A stretch of 64,000 nucleotides of DNA, taken from the NCBI GenBank assembly GCA_913055875.1, contig CAJXJY010000012.1, positions 39,779 through 103,778 on the forward strand, given 5' to 3'. Position 1 is the first letter of the stretch, and each line of letters begins with the position of its first letter. Below are positions 55,201-64,000 of the stretch, piece after piece. The position numbers were made by a program, and so were the translations under genes. The notes under the pieces are model-generated. The model ran no database searches and was not told the DNA's origin. It saw nothing but the letters and a program-made list of their open reading frames with translations. The stretch is from an uncultured Altererythrobacter sp. (lineage in GTDB: Bacteria > Pseudomonadota > Alphaproteobacteria > Sphingomonadales > Sphingomonadaceae).

Positions 55201-55568
55201 CAGGTGCCGTACAGCCGCGCGCCCTCGACCTCGACCCGCCCGATCGCGGGCGTGCCGAGCCGGTAGCGCAGGATCACCGTCGCGCGGTCGATGGTCAGGT
55301 CGGGGGCGGCAGGATCGCCGACGACGATATTGCGCACCACCTGCCGCGTGCCGCCGATCCGCTCGATCTCGTAGGTCGCGGGCAGCCCCATCTGGTCGAG
55401 CTGGTCGGCGATGATATTGTCGGCAATGTCCTCGCGCTGCGTCCACGCGACGGCGATCGCGATCAGCAGCAGCAATCCGAGCGAGAGAAAGAAGCGCCAG
55501 CGCTTGCGGCGCGGAATGTAGCGCTGGACCAGGCTCTTTTCCGGATTTTCCACTTCGCCTGCGGCCAT
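52290..55568 (-). CDS. ydbH: YdbH-like AsmA/TamB-family envelope protein
   Basis: A 1092-residue protein with one N-terminal membrane anchor (about residues 24-43, RWRFFLSLGLLLLIAIAVAW) and a long periplasmic part made of repeated beta segments (RVEVEGARLYGTWRNGELSFGSLDP and similar) and a C-terminal DUF3971-type end. This fits the YdbH branch of the AsmA/TamB family, a hydrophobic groove protein that carries phospholipids to the outer membrane. Start chosen: ATG 55568 with GGTGGGG upstream. Forms an operon with ynbE and ydbL. Confidence 0.88.
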   Translation of the reverse strand: MAAGEVENPEKSLVQRYIPRRKRWRFFLSLGLLLLIAIAVAWTQREDIADNIIADQLDQMGLPATYEIERIGGTRQVVRNIVVGDPAAPDLTIDRATVILRYRLGTPAIGRVEVEGARLYGTWRNGELSFGSLDPVLFAESDEPPGLPDLDLKLVDARALIETDYGPAGFKAEGEGELDDGFEGIIAGVAPELSGPECSAQDASLYGRITTGGGQPRFAGPVRLGGLSCPGMPLALRQAAVEVDVATSDSFDRFDGEGRFSTAALAYGESRAGSSSGRIEASWADDALNARYSLAGRGVSLPQAQLALVTAEGAVRARDGFRRAEVDAEIEGDGLRIGRDLDDMLAGAIESGEGTLLAPLLQRMRQALRREQRGSELAATLSVRRTGEVINLVMPSASLRGGSGSTLLSLSRVQLSTAGAGAPRFSGNISTGGEGLPRISGRMERRPGGDAIFRLRMAQYRAGESALQVPELIVAQSSGGTLGFSGRVIADGPLPGGSARNLRLPVSGNWSAGGGLSLWRRCTEIGFDRLELASLRFENRAVTLCPSPQGAIVRYDGAGLRVAAGAPRLDLAGYLADTPIRIASGPIGFAYPGVMTARDLDVALGPAGTASNFRVSNLQAELGGSEIAGSFTEADVRLDAVPLDVLNADGNWRYADEVLTLSDGAFRVVDREIEHRFEPLISRDATLTLEDNVIRASATLREPRSDRAITDVAMVHDLSSGRGHADLLVDNLVFDDRLQPGPQSSVCVEPDMPRPQGGSGGLSCLAYGVIANARGSVSGAGRIDWNETEVTSSGEFSTDGLDFAAAFGPVRGARGTIRFTDLLALTTAPGQKLRVASVNPGIEVLDGEIEFALRDGQFLSVAGGSWPFMGGRLILQSTDLNFGIEEERRYVFRIEGLEAGQFIQQMELGNIDATGTFDGIVPIVFDAQGNGRIENGALDSRPPGGNVSYVGELTYEDMGAITNFAFSALRSLDYRTMTIRMEGPLTGEIVTRVRLDGVSQGAGTTQNFITRRIAALPIRFNINVRAPFYKLINDIKYIYDPVTTMDPGDLQRLLDGELPGNRLIPSVPDAVRPEDLIPDEPPIQPEESESVP

Positions 55569-55603
55569 CGCCCCACCCTTGCGCGCATCGCCGGGTAAAG
55601 GCA

Positions 55604-56335
55604 ATGCAGCGAAGCAACGCACTGGCGGGGGAAATGGTGCCGCAAGCCGAAGAAAAACCGCGCAAACATGCAGCGTCGGGCCACCGCGCGCGGCTGCGCA
55701 AGCGGCTGCTCGAAGGCGGGGCCGAGGCGCTCGCCGACTACGAGGTGCTCGAATACCTGCTGTTCGCCGCGATCCGGCAGGGCGATACAAAGCCGGCGGC
55801 CAAGGCGCTGATCGACCGGTTCGGCTCGCTCGCGGGCGTACTCAATGCCTCTCCGGGTGCGCTGACCAAGGTCGAGGGTGTCGGCGAAACCAGCGCCGCC
55901 GCGCTCAAATCTGTCGCGCTGGCGGCGCGGCGGATGGCGCGGGGCGAGGTGGAGAAGAAGCCCGTGCTCGGCAGCTGGCAGGCGCTGCTCGACTATCTCA
56001 CCATCGACATGGCGCATCTGACCGTCGAGCGCGTGCGCGTGCTCTATCTCGACACGCGCAACCGGCTGGTGCTCGACGACCATGTCGCCGACGGCTCGAT
56101 CGACGAGGCCGCGATCCACCCGCGCGAGGTGATCCGCAAGGCGCTCGATATCGGCGCCAGCGCGCTGATCCTGGTCCACAACCACCCGAGCGGCAATCCC
56201 GAGCCGAGCCGAGCCGATATCCAGATCACCCAGCGCATCGCCGAGGCCGGACGGCTGCTGGGAATCGTTGTGCACGACCATGTCATCGTCGGCCGCGAAG
56301 GGCACAGCTCGCTGAAGGCCAAGGGGCTGATCTAG
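55604..56335 (+). CDS. radC: RadC-family JAB1/MPN domain protein
   Basis: A 243-residue RadC: N-terminal helix-hairpin-helix-like ALTKVEGVGETSAAAL, then the JAMM metal motif in LVHNHPSGNPEPSRADIQIT. Despite the name, the biochemical role is unclear; members are linked to DNA handling. Start 55604 as given; ATG 55634 has a stronger RBS (GGGGGA) and is a fair alternative. It is divergent to ydbH with a 35-bp gap. Confidence 0.92.
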   Translation: MQRSNALAGEMVPQAEEKPRKHAASGHRARLRKRLLEGGAEALADYEVLEYLLFAAIRQGDTKPAAKALIDRFGSLAGVLNASPGALTKVEGVGETSAAALKSVALAARRMARGEVEKKPVLGSWQALLDYLTIDMAHLTVERVRVLYLDTRNRLVLDDHVADGSIDEAAIHPREVIRKALDIGASALILVHNHPSGNPEPSRADIQITQRIAEAGRLLGIVVHDHVIVGREGHSSLKAKGLI

Positions 56336-56358
56336 GGCGGGTTCCCTACCTCAGCGTC

Positions 56359-59142
56359 TCACGGCACGATGTCGTAACGCGCGTAGAAGTTGTCGTAATT
56401 GCGGTAGATCCGCTTGGCCTGCTCGATATCCTCGAGGCCTTCCTCGTCGCCTTCGCGCGTCCGGATCACACCGCGCAAATAGAGGCTGGCACCCTGGCTC
56501 GGCTCGCTCGCCAGCGCGGCGTCGAGATCGCGCAGCGCCCGCGCGTTGTCGCCCTTGCGGTAATGCACCAGCGCGCGGCTATCGAGCACCGAAGCCGAAT
56601 ATTCGAGCGCCTCGACCGCCTCGTCGCAGATCGGCCCGGCATCGTCGAGACGATAGCGCCACAGGCCCATGTACCAGCACTGCGCGTTGAGCACGATGCC
56701 GTCGCCCGGCCGTTCGAGCGCGATTTCCTCGAGCATCTCCCAGCCCTCGTCGAGGCGGCCCGCCTCGCCGAGGATTTCGGACTTGGCGGTGACCAGATTG
56801 ACGCGCTCGTCGCCCGACAGGTCGATCGGTTCGAGCAGGGCGATCGCACCGTCGAGATCGCCGTCTTCGGCGAGCAGTTGTGCGAGGTAGATCGCATGCG
56901 AACCCTGCGCGTCGAGGTCGTAGGCGGTGCGCGCATCGGCGATCGCCTGCTTGGTCCGGCCGAGCTCCTGATAGGCCCCCGCACGCTCGAAATAGCGTTC
57001 GACCGTGGGCTCGATTTCGAGCGCCTTGTCATAATCCTCCAGCGCGCCTTCGAGGTCGCCGTGATATTCGCGCAACGATCCGCGCAGCGACCAGCGCCAC
57101 GCCTCTTCCGGATCGTTGGCGATGATTTCGCCGTAGGCCTGTTCGAGATGCGCGACGCGTTTCGCCGTGTCGCGGTCGGCATATTGCCAGTAGCGCGTGG
57201 TCGATCCCGGCGCCCTCAGCACCGGATCGCCGCCGCTGAAGCGCGCCGCTTTCGCGCGCTCGACCGACAGGTCCGACACGGCGATCTCGCTCGGAATCTT
57301 GCGCGCATCGTCGCGAATGACGAACCTGTTCCCGTCGCGCGCGACCGACCGCTTGATCCGCACCCCGGCGACGACATCCTCGAACTCGCCGATACCGCCG
57401 AGTTCGTAGTCTTCGGCGTCCTCGGGCAGGATGACGGTCACCTGTTCGACATAACCGACCGGGCCGGTCACCTGCACGGGGATGTCGCGCCACGCCTTGC
57501 GCGCGCGGTCGGGCTTGAACTCGAACCCGGTGCTGGGCAGGTCGAATGCCAGCGAGCCGCGCCCGCGCTCCCACGCCCATTCGGAATCCATAAGTCCCCT
57601 GGCGCGCAAGGTCGCCAGGCCGCTGTCCTCGTCATAGGTTACCGAGGCGTCGTAGACGATCCCCTCGCCGACGATGTTCTCGAGATATTTGGTGGCGTAT
57701 CCGCGCAGCTCCTGCTCGTCGGTCTCGTTGACCTGCGGGCGCAGCCGCGCGCCGAGCACGCCTCGCGCTGTGACGGTCACGTCGTAAGTCACGGGCAAGT
57801 CGAGACCGGCCGAATAATCGAGCGTCAGCAGCGTCTCGCGATCCGATTCGGGCGGCCAGCGCTGCTCGACCGGCATCAGGTCGGCCCCGCCCTCGCGCAG
57901 CGGCAGCGCGTAATGGAACGGCGGCACTTCGGCGATCGTGTCGAGCCGCGTCCCGGCGCTGGTGCCGTCGAGCCAGTATTCCTCGCCGCCGATCACCGCG
58001 CGCACGATCATGTGATCGAAAGCGGCGGGCGCCGGGAGCAGGCCGGAGACCATGTCGCCCGACTTGCTGCGAACCAGCACCACCTCGGATTCGATCCCCA
58101 TCTCGCGCAGCATGGCGAGCAGCAGCAGCGACTTCGCCTTGCAGTCGCCGTATTTGTTCTCCCACGTCGCGGCGGGCGATTGCGGCAGGTAATTGCCACC
58201 GTTGAGGCCGTTGAGCAGGTAGCTGACCTCGTCCTGCACCAGCCGCAGCGCCAGCGCCGCGCGTTCGAGGTCGTCGCCCGTGAGCGATTCGATGCGTGCG
58301 ACCTGCCGTGCGATCCCGCCGCCGGCCTCGACCGTACCCTCGGTGGCGAAATGCGGCGCCATCACGCGCGAGACGTCCTGCCAGTCCTCGAAGCTCACGA
58401 CCTGGAGAAGCGGGCTTATCGTATAGCGCGCGGGCGCGTCCTCGGGCATTTCGTCGGGCTCCGGCACCGGCTGCAGCACGGTGAGCGTACGGTAGCCGTT
58501 TTCGAGCACCGGCTCGGCCTCCACCCCTGCGCGGACCAGCTTCCACTTCATGTTCTCGTCTTCGGGCCAGGAGACGATCACCCGCCCGAAACCGAGATCG
58601 CCGGGCTCGGCACGCAGGCCTTCGGTCGCCTGCACTTCCCCGTTGAGAGCCTGGTCGCGCCGCGTGGTGGTCTGGGTGAAGCGCAGCACGTCGCCGACGC
58701 GCAGGCCGGGCACCGCGAGCGTCGCGGTCAACATGCCGTCGAGACTGCGGTTCTCCAGCTCGCGCTCGCGCCGCAGGACATCGTAGCGCACGCCCGCCCC
58801 GACGAGATCGATCGCCTCGTCTCCGCGGACGATTTCGAGCCGGTGGACGGTCAGGTCGCCCTTGTCGGGCAGCCAGCTGAGCTTGAGCGTGCCGAGGTCG
58901 GACAGCGCGTCGGGGTTCTCGATCCGGTAGGCGATATCGGTGAAGCGGTGCACCGTGCCGTCTTCGAGCCGCACCTGCTCGTCGAGCAGCACGAAGGTCT
59001 CACCCGTATCCAGCGCCGCCTCGAAATCCGCCGCCTCGGCCCAGCCGGGCGTTTCGGCGACATAAAGCACTTCGTCCCCGGCATGGGCACTACTTGCGGC
59101 AAGGACGGCCGCGACCGTCCCGAGAAAAGAAAACCTGTGCAA
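56359..59142 (-). CDS. DUF3857/transglutaminase-like protein with C-terminal TPR repeats
   Basis: A 927-residue exported protein. Signal: HRFSFLGTVAAVLAASSAHA from a TTG start at 59142 (GGGG upstream), since no ATG or GTG fits. Residues about 50-210 form a DUF3857 domain, then a transglutaminase-like domain (NKYGDCKAKSLLLLAML Cys; DHMIVRAVIGGEEYWLDGT His/Asp), then beta-rich and TPR-like repeats (DYDKALEIEPTVERYFERAGAYQELGR). The role is unknown; the fold suggests protein-protein work in the periplasm. Divergent to purB. Confidence 0.8.
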   Translation of the reverse strand: MHRFSFLGTVAAVLAASSAHAGDEVLYVAETPGWAEAADFEAALDTGETFVLLDEQVRLEDGTVHRFTDIAYRIENPDALSDLGTLKLSWLPDKGDLTVHRLEIVRGDEAIDLVGAGVRYDVLRRERELENRSLDGMLTATLAVPGLRVGDVLRFTQTTTRRDQALNGEVQATEGLRAEPGDLGFGRVIVSWPEDENMKWKLVRAGVEAEPVLENGYRTLTVLQPVPEPDEMPEDAPARYTISPLLQVVSFEDWQDVSRVMAPHFATEGTVEAGGGIARQVARIESLTGDDLERAALALRLVQDEVSYLLNGLNGGNYLPQSPAATWENKYGDCKAKSLLLLAMLREMGIESEVVLVRSKSGDMVSGLLPAPAAFDHMIVRAVIGGEEYWLDGTSAGTRLDTIAEVPPFHYALPLREGGADLMPVEQRWPPESDRETLLTLDYSAGLDLPVTYDVTVTARGVLGARLRPQVNETDEQELRGYATKYLENIVGEGIVYDASVTYDEDSGLATLRARGLMDSEWAWERGRGSLAFDLPSTGFEFKPDRARKAWRDIPVQVTGPVGYVEQVTVILPEDAEDYELGGIGEFEDVVAGVRIKRSVARDGNRFVIRDDARKIPSEIAVSDLSVERAKAARFSGGDPVLRAPGSTTRYWQYADRDTAKRVAHLEQAYGEIIANDPEEAWRWSLRGSLREYHGDLEGALEDYDKALEIEPTVERYFERAGAYQELGRTKQAIADARTAYDLDAQGSHAIYLAQLLAEDGDLDGAIALLEPIDLSGDERVNLVTAKSEILGEAGRLDEGWEMLEEIALERPGDGIVLNAQCWYMGLWRYRLDDAGPICDEAVEALEYSASVLDSRALVHYRKGDNARALRDLDAALASEPSQGASLYLRGVIRTREGDEEGLEDIEQAKRIYRNYDNFYARYDIVP

Positions 59143-59294
59143 AATGCGAACCCCAAAGAAACAAGACGTCGTCGTCGACGCGATACTACATCGGCGCGCG
59201 TCTTGTGCAAGCGCCCGCTTCTCGCCCCGGGGAGCTTGCCATGGCGGCCCGTGGGCGATAGCCGCGCCCGCATCGCGCCAATCCGGAGTCGAAC

Positions 59295-60605
<1,311 letters not shown>

Positions 60606-60682
60606 ACGTGTTCGGATGACCGCAGGGTTTTCAATCCCGCGCATCCCGCCTAGCATCGCCGGCAAGTCGAAGGGGATTTGAA

Positions 60683-61066
60683 ATGCAGGTCGTCCGCCTG
60701 ATAGTCTGGATCGCGATCACAGCGGTCGTGGTGTTCTTCATTTCGATGAATCTCGGCGACAAGGTGCCGGTGCGGTTCTGGCCGCTCGACAATGGCGACC
60801 GGCTGCTGTTCGAATGGCCGGTCGGGATCATCGCGCTGGTGTTCTTCCTGCTCGGCTTCATCCCGACCTGGCTCTACAACAAGGGCATGCGCTGGCGGCT
60901 CAACCGGCGGATCGAATCGCTCGAAACCGCCGCGCGCACGAGCGTCGCCGCGAACCAGCCGAACGCCGAAACGCCGCCGCCTCCTCCGCCGCCGCCCCCT
61001 CCGCCTGCGGACGTGCCAGAGCAGGACAGCGGCCCGTTGACCTCCGCGAAGCCCGACAAGCCGTGA
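60683..61066 (+). CDS. LapA-domain (DUF1049) membrane protein
   Basis: A 127-residue protein: two hydrophobic segments (VVRLIVWIAITAVVVFFISM and PVGIIALVFFLLGFIPTWLY), as in LapA/DUF1049 proteins linked to envelope upkeep, and a tail with a run of about 11 Pro. It sits 78 bp after purB and its stop overlaps the pyrF start (GTGA). Confidence 0.8.
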   Translation: MQVVRLIVWIAITAVVVFFISMNLGDKVPVRFWPLDNGDRLLFEWPVGIIALVFFLLGFIPTWLYNKGMRWRLNRRIESLETAARTSVAANQPNAETPPPPPPPPPPPADVPEQDSGPLTSAKPDKP

Positions 61067-61737
61067 GCAACCCGGTCTACCTCGCGCTCGACCTTCCGCA
61101 GCTCGAAGCGGCGAAGGCTCTGGCGCAGAAGGTCAAGGCGCATGTCGGCGGGGTCAAGCTCGGCCTCGAATTCTTCTGCGCGCACGGGGCGCACGGGGTG
61201 CACGAGATCGCGCATGTCGGGCTGCCGGTATTTCTCGACCTGAAGCTGCACGACATCCCCAACACCGTCGCCGGGGCGATGCAGGCGATCCACGTGCTCG
61301 AACCCACCATCGTCACCGTCCATGCCAGCGGCGGGCGCGCGATGATGGAGGATGCCAAGGCGGCCGCGGGCGAGCATTGCAAGGTGGTCGGCGTGACCAT
61401 GCTGACCAGCCTCGACGATCGCGACCTCGAACGCACCGGGGTGAAGGGCAAGGCACACGACCAGGTGCTGCGGCTTGCCGAACTGGCCGAGGCCTCGGGC
61501 CTCGACGGGATCGTCTGCTCGGGGCAGGAGATTGCTGCGGTCCACAAGCAATGGCGCGATGGCTTCTTCGTCGTGCCGGGCCTGCGCCCCGCGGGTTCCT
61601 CGGTCGGCGACCAGAAACGCGTCGTCACCCCGCGCCAGGCGCGCGACGACGGCGCCGGCGTGCTGGTGATCGGCCGCCCGATCAGCCGCGCGGAAGACCC
61701 GGTGGCGGCGGCACGGGCGATCGAAGCGACGCTCTAG
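61063..61737 (+). CDS. pyrF: Orotidine 5'-phosphate decarboxylase
   Basis: A 224-residue decarboxylase with the active-site LDLKLHDIPNTVAGA (Asp/Lys/Asp/Lys set), SGQEIAAVHKQWRDG and VVPGLRPAGSSVGDQKRV at the C-terminal half. It makes UMP. Start: GTG 61063, overlapping the LapA stop in GTGA. Confidence 0.95.
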   Translation: MSNPVYLALDLPQLEAAKALAQKVKAHVGGVKLGLEFFCAHGAHGVHEIAHVGLPVFLDLKLHDIPNTVAGAMQAIHVLEPTIVTVHASGGRAMMEDAKAAAGEHCKVVGVTMLTSLDDRDLERTGVKGKAHDQVLRLAELAEASGLDGIVCSGQEIAAVHKQWRDGFFVVPGLRPAGSSVGDQKRVVTPRQARDDGAGVLVIGRPISRAEDPVAAARAIEATL

Positions 61738-61741
61738 CCGC

Positions 61742-62383
61742 ATGCCCCCGACCGCAATCAAGATCTGCGGGCTGTCGACGCCCGAAACCATCGCCGCCGC
61801 CGCGGGTGCGGGCGCGACGCATATCGGCATGGTCCATGTTCCCCCCAGTCCGCGTCACTTGCCGCTCGACGAGGCCGCCGCCCTGCGCGCGCATGTGCCG
61901 GAGGGGGTCAAGACGGTCCTGCTGCTCGCCAATGCCGATATCGAGACCACCGCCAAGGCGATCGGTGCGGTCAGGCCCGACGTGGTCCAGTTCCACGGCA
62001 GCGAAACGCCCGAATGGACGGGCCTCGTGCGCGACAAGCTGGGGATCGAAGTGTGGAAGGCCTTGGGCGTGCGCGACGCCAAGACGCTCAAAAAATCGCG
62101 CCGGTTCGAGGGGCGGGTCGACCGGCTGCTGTTCGACGCTCCGGCCAAGGCGCTTCCCGGCGGCAATGGAGAAGCATTCGACTGGCAGCTGCTGGTCGAT
62201 TTCGACCACCGGATCCCGTGGGGCCTGGCCGGCGGGCTGACGGCGGAGAACGTCGCCGCAGGTCTGGCCGCAACGGGCGCGGAACTGGTCGATACCTCCA
62301 GCGGCGTCGAGAGCGCACCAGGGGTCAAGGACATCGCGAAGATCGAGGCCTTCTGCGCAGCGGTGCGCGCCTGCGAGGCTTGA
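61742..62383 (+). CDS. trpF: Phosphoribosylanthranilate isomerase
   Basis: A 213-residue TIM-barrel isomerase: KICGLSTPETI (N-terminal Cys), VVQFHGSE, PWGLAGGLTAENV and ELVDTSSGVESAPGVKD at the phosphate site. It is the third step of tryptophan synthesis. It starts 4 bp after pyrF. trpB follows only after a REP, an opposing barrel gene and a second REP. Confidence 0.94.
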   Translation: MPPTAIKICGLSTPETIAAAAGAGATHIGMVHVPPSPRHLPLDEAAALRAHVPEGVKTVLLLANADIETTAKAIGAVRPDVVQFHGSETPEWTGLVRDKLGIEVWKALGVRDAKTLKKSRRFEGRVDRLLFDAPAKALPGGNGEAFDWQLLVDFDHRIPWGLAGGLTAENVAAGLAATGAELVDTSSGVESAPGVKDIAKIEAFCAAVRACEA

Positions 62384-62395
62384 GCAATTCAACCT

Positions 62396-62470
62396 CCGTT
62401 CGCCCTGAGCCTGTCGAAGGGCCGGGCGCAGTGCCCGCCGCCTGTGCTTCGACAGGCTCAGCACGAACGG
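62396..62470. repeat. REP-like palindrome after trpF
   Basis: Left arm (CCGTTCGCCCTGAGCCTGTC from 62396) and right arm (to 62470) are reverse complements apart from two bases, with the same core as 1341-1411. It lies 12 bp after the trpF stop. Confidence 0.85.
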
Positions 62471-62494
62471 GACTTGGAATATCCGCGAACGCAT

Positions 62495-62531
62495 AAAAAA
62501 AGGGCGGCCCCCGCTGCCGGGAGCCGCCCTC
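62495..62531 (-). terminator. Rho-independent terminator of the barrel gene
   Basis: GGGCGGC (62502-62508) pairs with GCCGCCC (62523-62529); on the minus strand the stem is followed by a run of T (62501-62495). It ends the minus-strand transcript, 23 bp past the stop. Confidence 0.8.
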
Positions 62532-62553
62532 TCGCTGTGATTCGTCGCCTGCC

Positions 62554-63015
62554 TTAGAAGCGCACGCCGACGCCGGCAGTGGCCGCGTTCACGTCGATGA
62601 AGTCGCTGAAGAAGTGACGGTATTCCACCTTCAGATAGACGCTCTCGCCGACATTGTGCTGGTAGCCCGCGCCGAGATGCGGCACGTCTTCGCCTTCGCC
62701 GAAGCTGTAGCCGCCGGCAGCGAACAGCTTGCCGTCGTCGCCGACCTTGGCACCGACACGGCCAGTCACGCCCCAGACGAAATCCGCGCCGTCGGCGAGG
62801 ATGTGGTCGGCCGAAGCTTCGACGCCGACGAAGGCAGCCTCGCCGAGGTTGAAGTCGTAACCGGCGGCGACGCCGGCAACGGCTTCCTCGACACCGCTGG
62901 CCCAGACGATACCGCCACGGGCTTCGACGCGGCCTTCACCGGCGGCGTCCTGTGCCTGCGCCGGAACGGCGACGGCGGCGGCGGCCGCGACAACTGCGAA
63001 TGCAATCTTGCGCAT
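62554..63015 (-). CDS. Small outer-membrane beta-barrel protein
   Basis: A 153-residue protein with a signal peptide (MRKIAFAVVAAAAAVAVPAQAQ) and an OmpA/OmpX-like alternating-strand body that ends in Phe (GVGVRF), the barrel insertion signal. Strands such as AAGYDFNLGEAAFVGVEAS and YLKVEYRHFFSDF are typical. The start ATG 63015 gives the signal peptide. It is not clear whether it is a porin or adhesin. It is flanked by REPs and lies between trpF and trpB on the opposite strand. Confidence 0.8.
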   Translation of the reverse strand: MRKIAFAVVAAAAAVAVPAQAQDAAGEGRVEARGGIVWASGVEEAVAGVAAGYDFNLGEAAFVGVEASADHILADGADFVWGVTGRVGAKVGDDGKLFAAGGYSFGEGEDVPHLGAGYQHNVGESVYLKVEYRHFFSDFIDVNAATAGVGVRF

Positions 63016-63323
63016 AACTGTGTTCCTTTGTCCTGCCCGCCCTTGTTCGTATTGGTTTGAGCGGTGCGATGCGCGATATGGACCCGCCAATCTGAACCGC
63101 AATTTACAAACAATGTTATTCGTCGACTTTTGTAATGTGTTGGAAGGACGCAACATAATGTTCATCAGCGCGAAAGCTTGTCCTCCGTTGCGCTTGCGGC
63201 ATGGGGGGCAATATCCCCTTGACCCATTCACCCTGAGGCTGTCGAAGGGCTGCTCTCGACCCGGAGCGTCGCGCCGAAACGAAAACGGTGTTTCGACAGG
63301 CTCAGCACGAACGGAATCTGGAC
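63016..63323. promoter_or_regulatory. AT-richer region upstream of the barrel gene, with a REP toward trpB
   Basis: 308 bp without a gene. The stretch about 63095-63165 (AATTTACAAACAATGTTATT and nearby) is markedly AT-richer than its surroundings and likely carries the promoter of the minus-strand barrel gene, though I cannot place -35 and -10 boxes with confidence. The rest is the REP (63225-63314) and the trpB leader. Confidence 0.5.
63225..63314. repeat. REP-like palindrome before trpB
   Basis: The arms CATTCACCCTGAGGCTGTCG (left) and TTTCGACAGGCTCAGCACGA (right) are imperfect reverse complements with the shared core. It ends 9 bp before the trpB GTG. The barrel gene therefore lies between this copy and 62396-62470. 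Confidence 0.8.
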
Positions 63324-64000
63324 GTGGCGACGAAGGCTAACTCTTTCCGCAATCAGCCCGACGACAGCGGTCATTTCGGCGATTACGGCGGGCGTTTCGT
63401 GGCCGAGACGCTGATGCCGCTGGTGCTCGACCTGGAGCGCGAATACCGCGCGGCGCAGGCCGATCCGAAGTTCAAGGAACAGTTCGACGACCTGCTCGAA
63501 CATTATGTCGGGCGCCCGAGTCCGCTCTATTTCGCCGAGCGGCTGACCGAAGCGATTCGGGTTGGCTCTCCCGAGGGGGGCGGCGCGCAGGTGTGGTTCA
63601 AGCGCGACGAGCTCAACCACACCGGCGCGCACAAGATCAACAATTGCATCGGCCAGATTCTGCTCGCGGTGCGGATGGGCAAGACCCGCATCATCGCCGA
63701 AACCGGCGCGGGCCAGCACGGCGTCGCCACCGCCACCGTGTGCGCACGTTTCGGCCTGCCCTGCGCGGTTTTCATGGGGGCGGAGGATATCCGCCGCCAG
63801 CAGCCCAACGTCTTCCGCATGAAGCTGCTCGGCGCCGAGGTCCGCCCCGTCACCGCCGGGCGCGGCACGCTCAAGGACGCGATGAACGAAGCGCTGCGCG
63901 ACTGGGTCGCGAATGTCGAGGACACCTTCTACATCATCGGCACCGCGGCGGGCCCGCACCCCTATCCCGAGCTGGTGCGCGATTTCCAGAGCGTGATCGG
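63324..64000 (+). CDS. trpB: Tryptophan synthase beta subunit, N-terminal part (3' end outside window)
   Basis: Open to the right edge with 225 residues visible. It matches Trp[35 protein letters not shown] with the PLP lysine, [20 protein letters not shown] and [24 protein letters not shown]. It makes tryptophan from indole and serine. The GTG start at 63324 gives MATKANSF; upstream sequence is REP, and the RBS is weak. The C-terminal part lies outside the window. Confidence 0.95.
   Translation, partial: MATKANSFRNQPDDSGHFGDYGGRFVAETLMPLVLDLEREYRAAQADPKFKEQFDDLLEHYVGRPSPLYFAERLTEAIRVGSPEGGGAQVWFKRDELNHTGAHKINNCIGQILLAVRMGKTRIIAETGAGQHGVATATVCARFGLPCAVFMGAEDIRRQQPNVFRMKLLGAEVRPVTAGRGTLKDAMNEALRDWVANVEDTFYIIGTAAGPHPYPELVRDFQSVI

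Overview
The window is chromosomal DNA from a GC-rich alphaproteobacterium. The best fit is Sphingomonadales, probably Erythrobacteraceae-like. The evidence is the paired b and b' F0 ATP synthase subunits in an F0-only operon, a TIGR02300-aroA-cmk-rpsA block, ribosomal proteins L9 and S16 with long acidic tails, a PHA synthase/depolymerase pair, and REP palindromes with a CTGAGCCTGTCGAAG core. Placement is by recognition of protein families and gene order; no database was searched. I see no prophage, transposase, CRISPR array or plasmid functions.

Layout: (1) 1-7540 holds the 3' end of phaC with phaZ, a ferredoxin-NADP reductase, a serine hydrolase, and a three-gene operon (D-aminoacylase-like, crotonase, MDR oxidoreductase). 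(2) 7545-16559 carries dnaN, a fabD/fabG fatty-acid cluster with an embedded acetyltransferase and beta-propeller lipoprotein, and a divergent LD-carboxypeptidase/Mur-ligase pair that looks like peptidoglycan recycling. (3) 16566-20961 holds a DUF808 membrane protein, the rpsF-rpsR-rplI operon with a clear terminator, AMP nucleosidase and a small membrane protein. (4) 20981-32830 is a long minus-strand stretch: amidohydrolase, a SIMPL/RimK/RimB/beta-propeller set, an M2 peptidase, five small overlapping genes, asd and an amino-acid permease. (5) 32848-43056 holds an S9 peptidase and the ffh-rpsP-rimM-trmD-rplS translation locus. That locus is split by about 3.2 kb between rimM and trmD, carrying an atypical low-GC winged-helix-like gene, a thioredoxin-reductase-like flavoprotein, an ArsR/SRPBCC pair and a lipoprotein. 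tRNA-Ala(GGC) lies upstream of ffh. (6) 43194-48878 holds aroA, cmk, rpsA and gloB. (7) 48962-56335 has the F0 ATP synthase operon, the YdbL/YnbE/YdbH envelope lipid-transport set and radC. (8) 56359-64000 has a DUF3857/transglutaminase/TPR protein, purB, a LapA-domain protein, pyrF, trpF, a small outer-membrane barrel protein, and the 5' part of trpB, which runs off the window.

The gene set is mostly housekeeping: translation and its modification, fatty-acid synthesis, aromatic amino acids, nucleotides and energy. The more unusual features are two families of intergenic inverted repeats, the split ribosomal locus, the REP-flanked barrel gene between trpF and trpB, and a RimK/RimB pair in a genome whose S6 protein lacks the usual C-terminal glutamates. 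Genes are tightly packed, and many are joined by overlapping stop/start tetranucleotides (ATGA, GTGA, TTGA and one CTGA).
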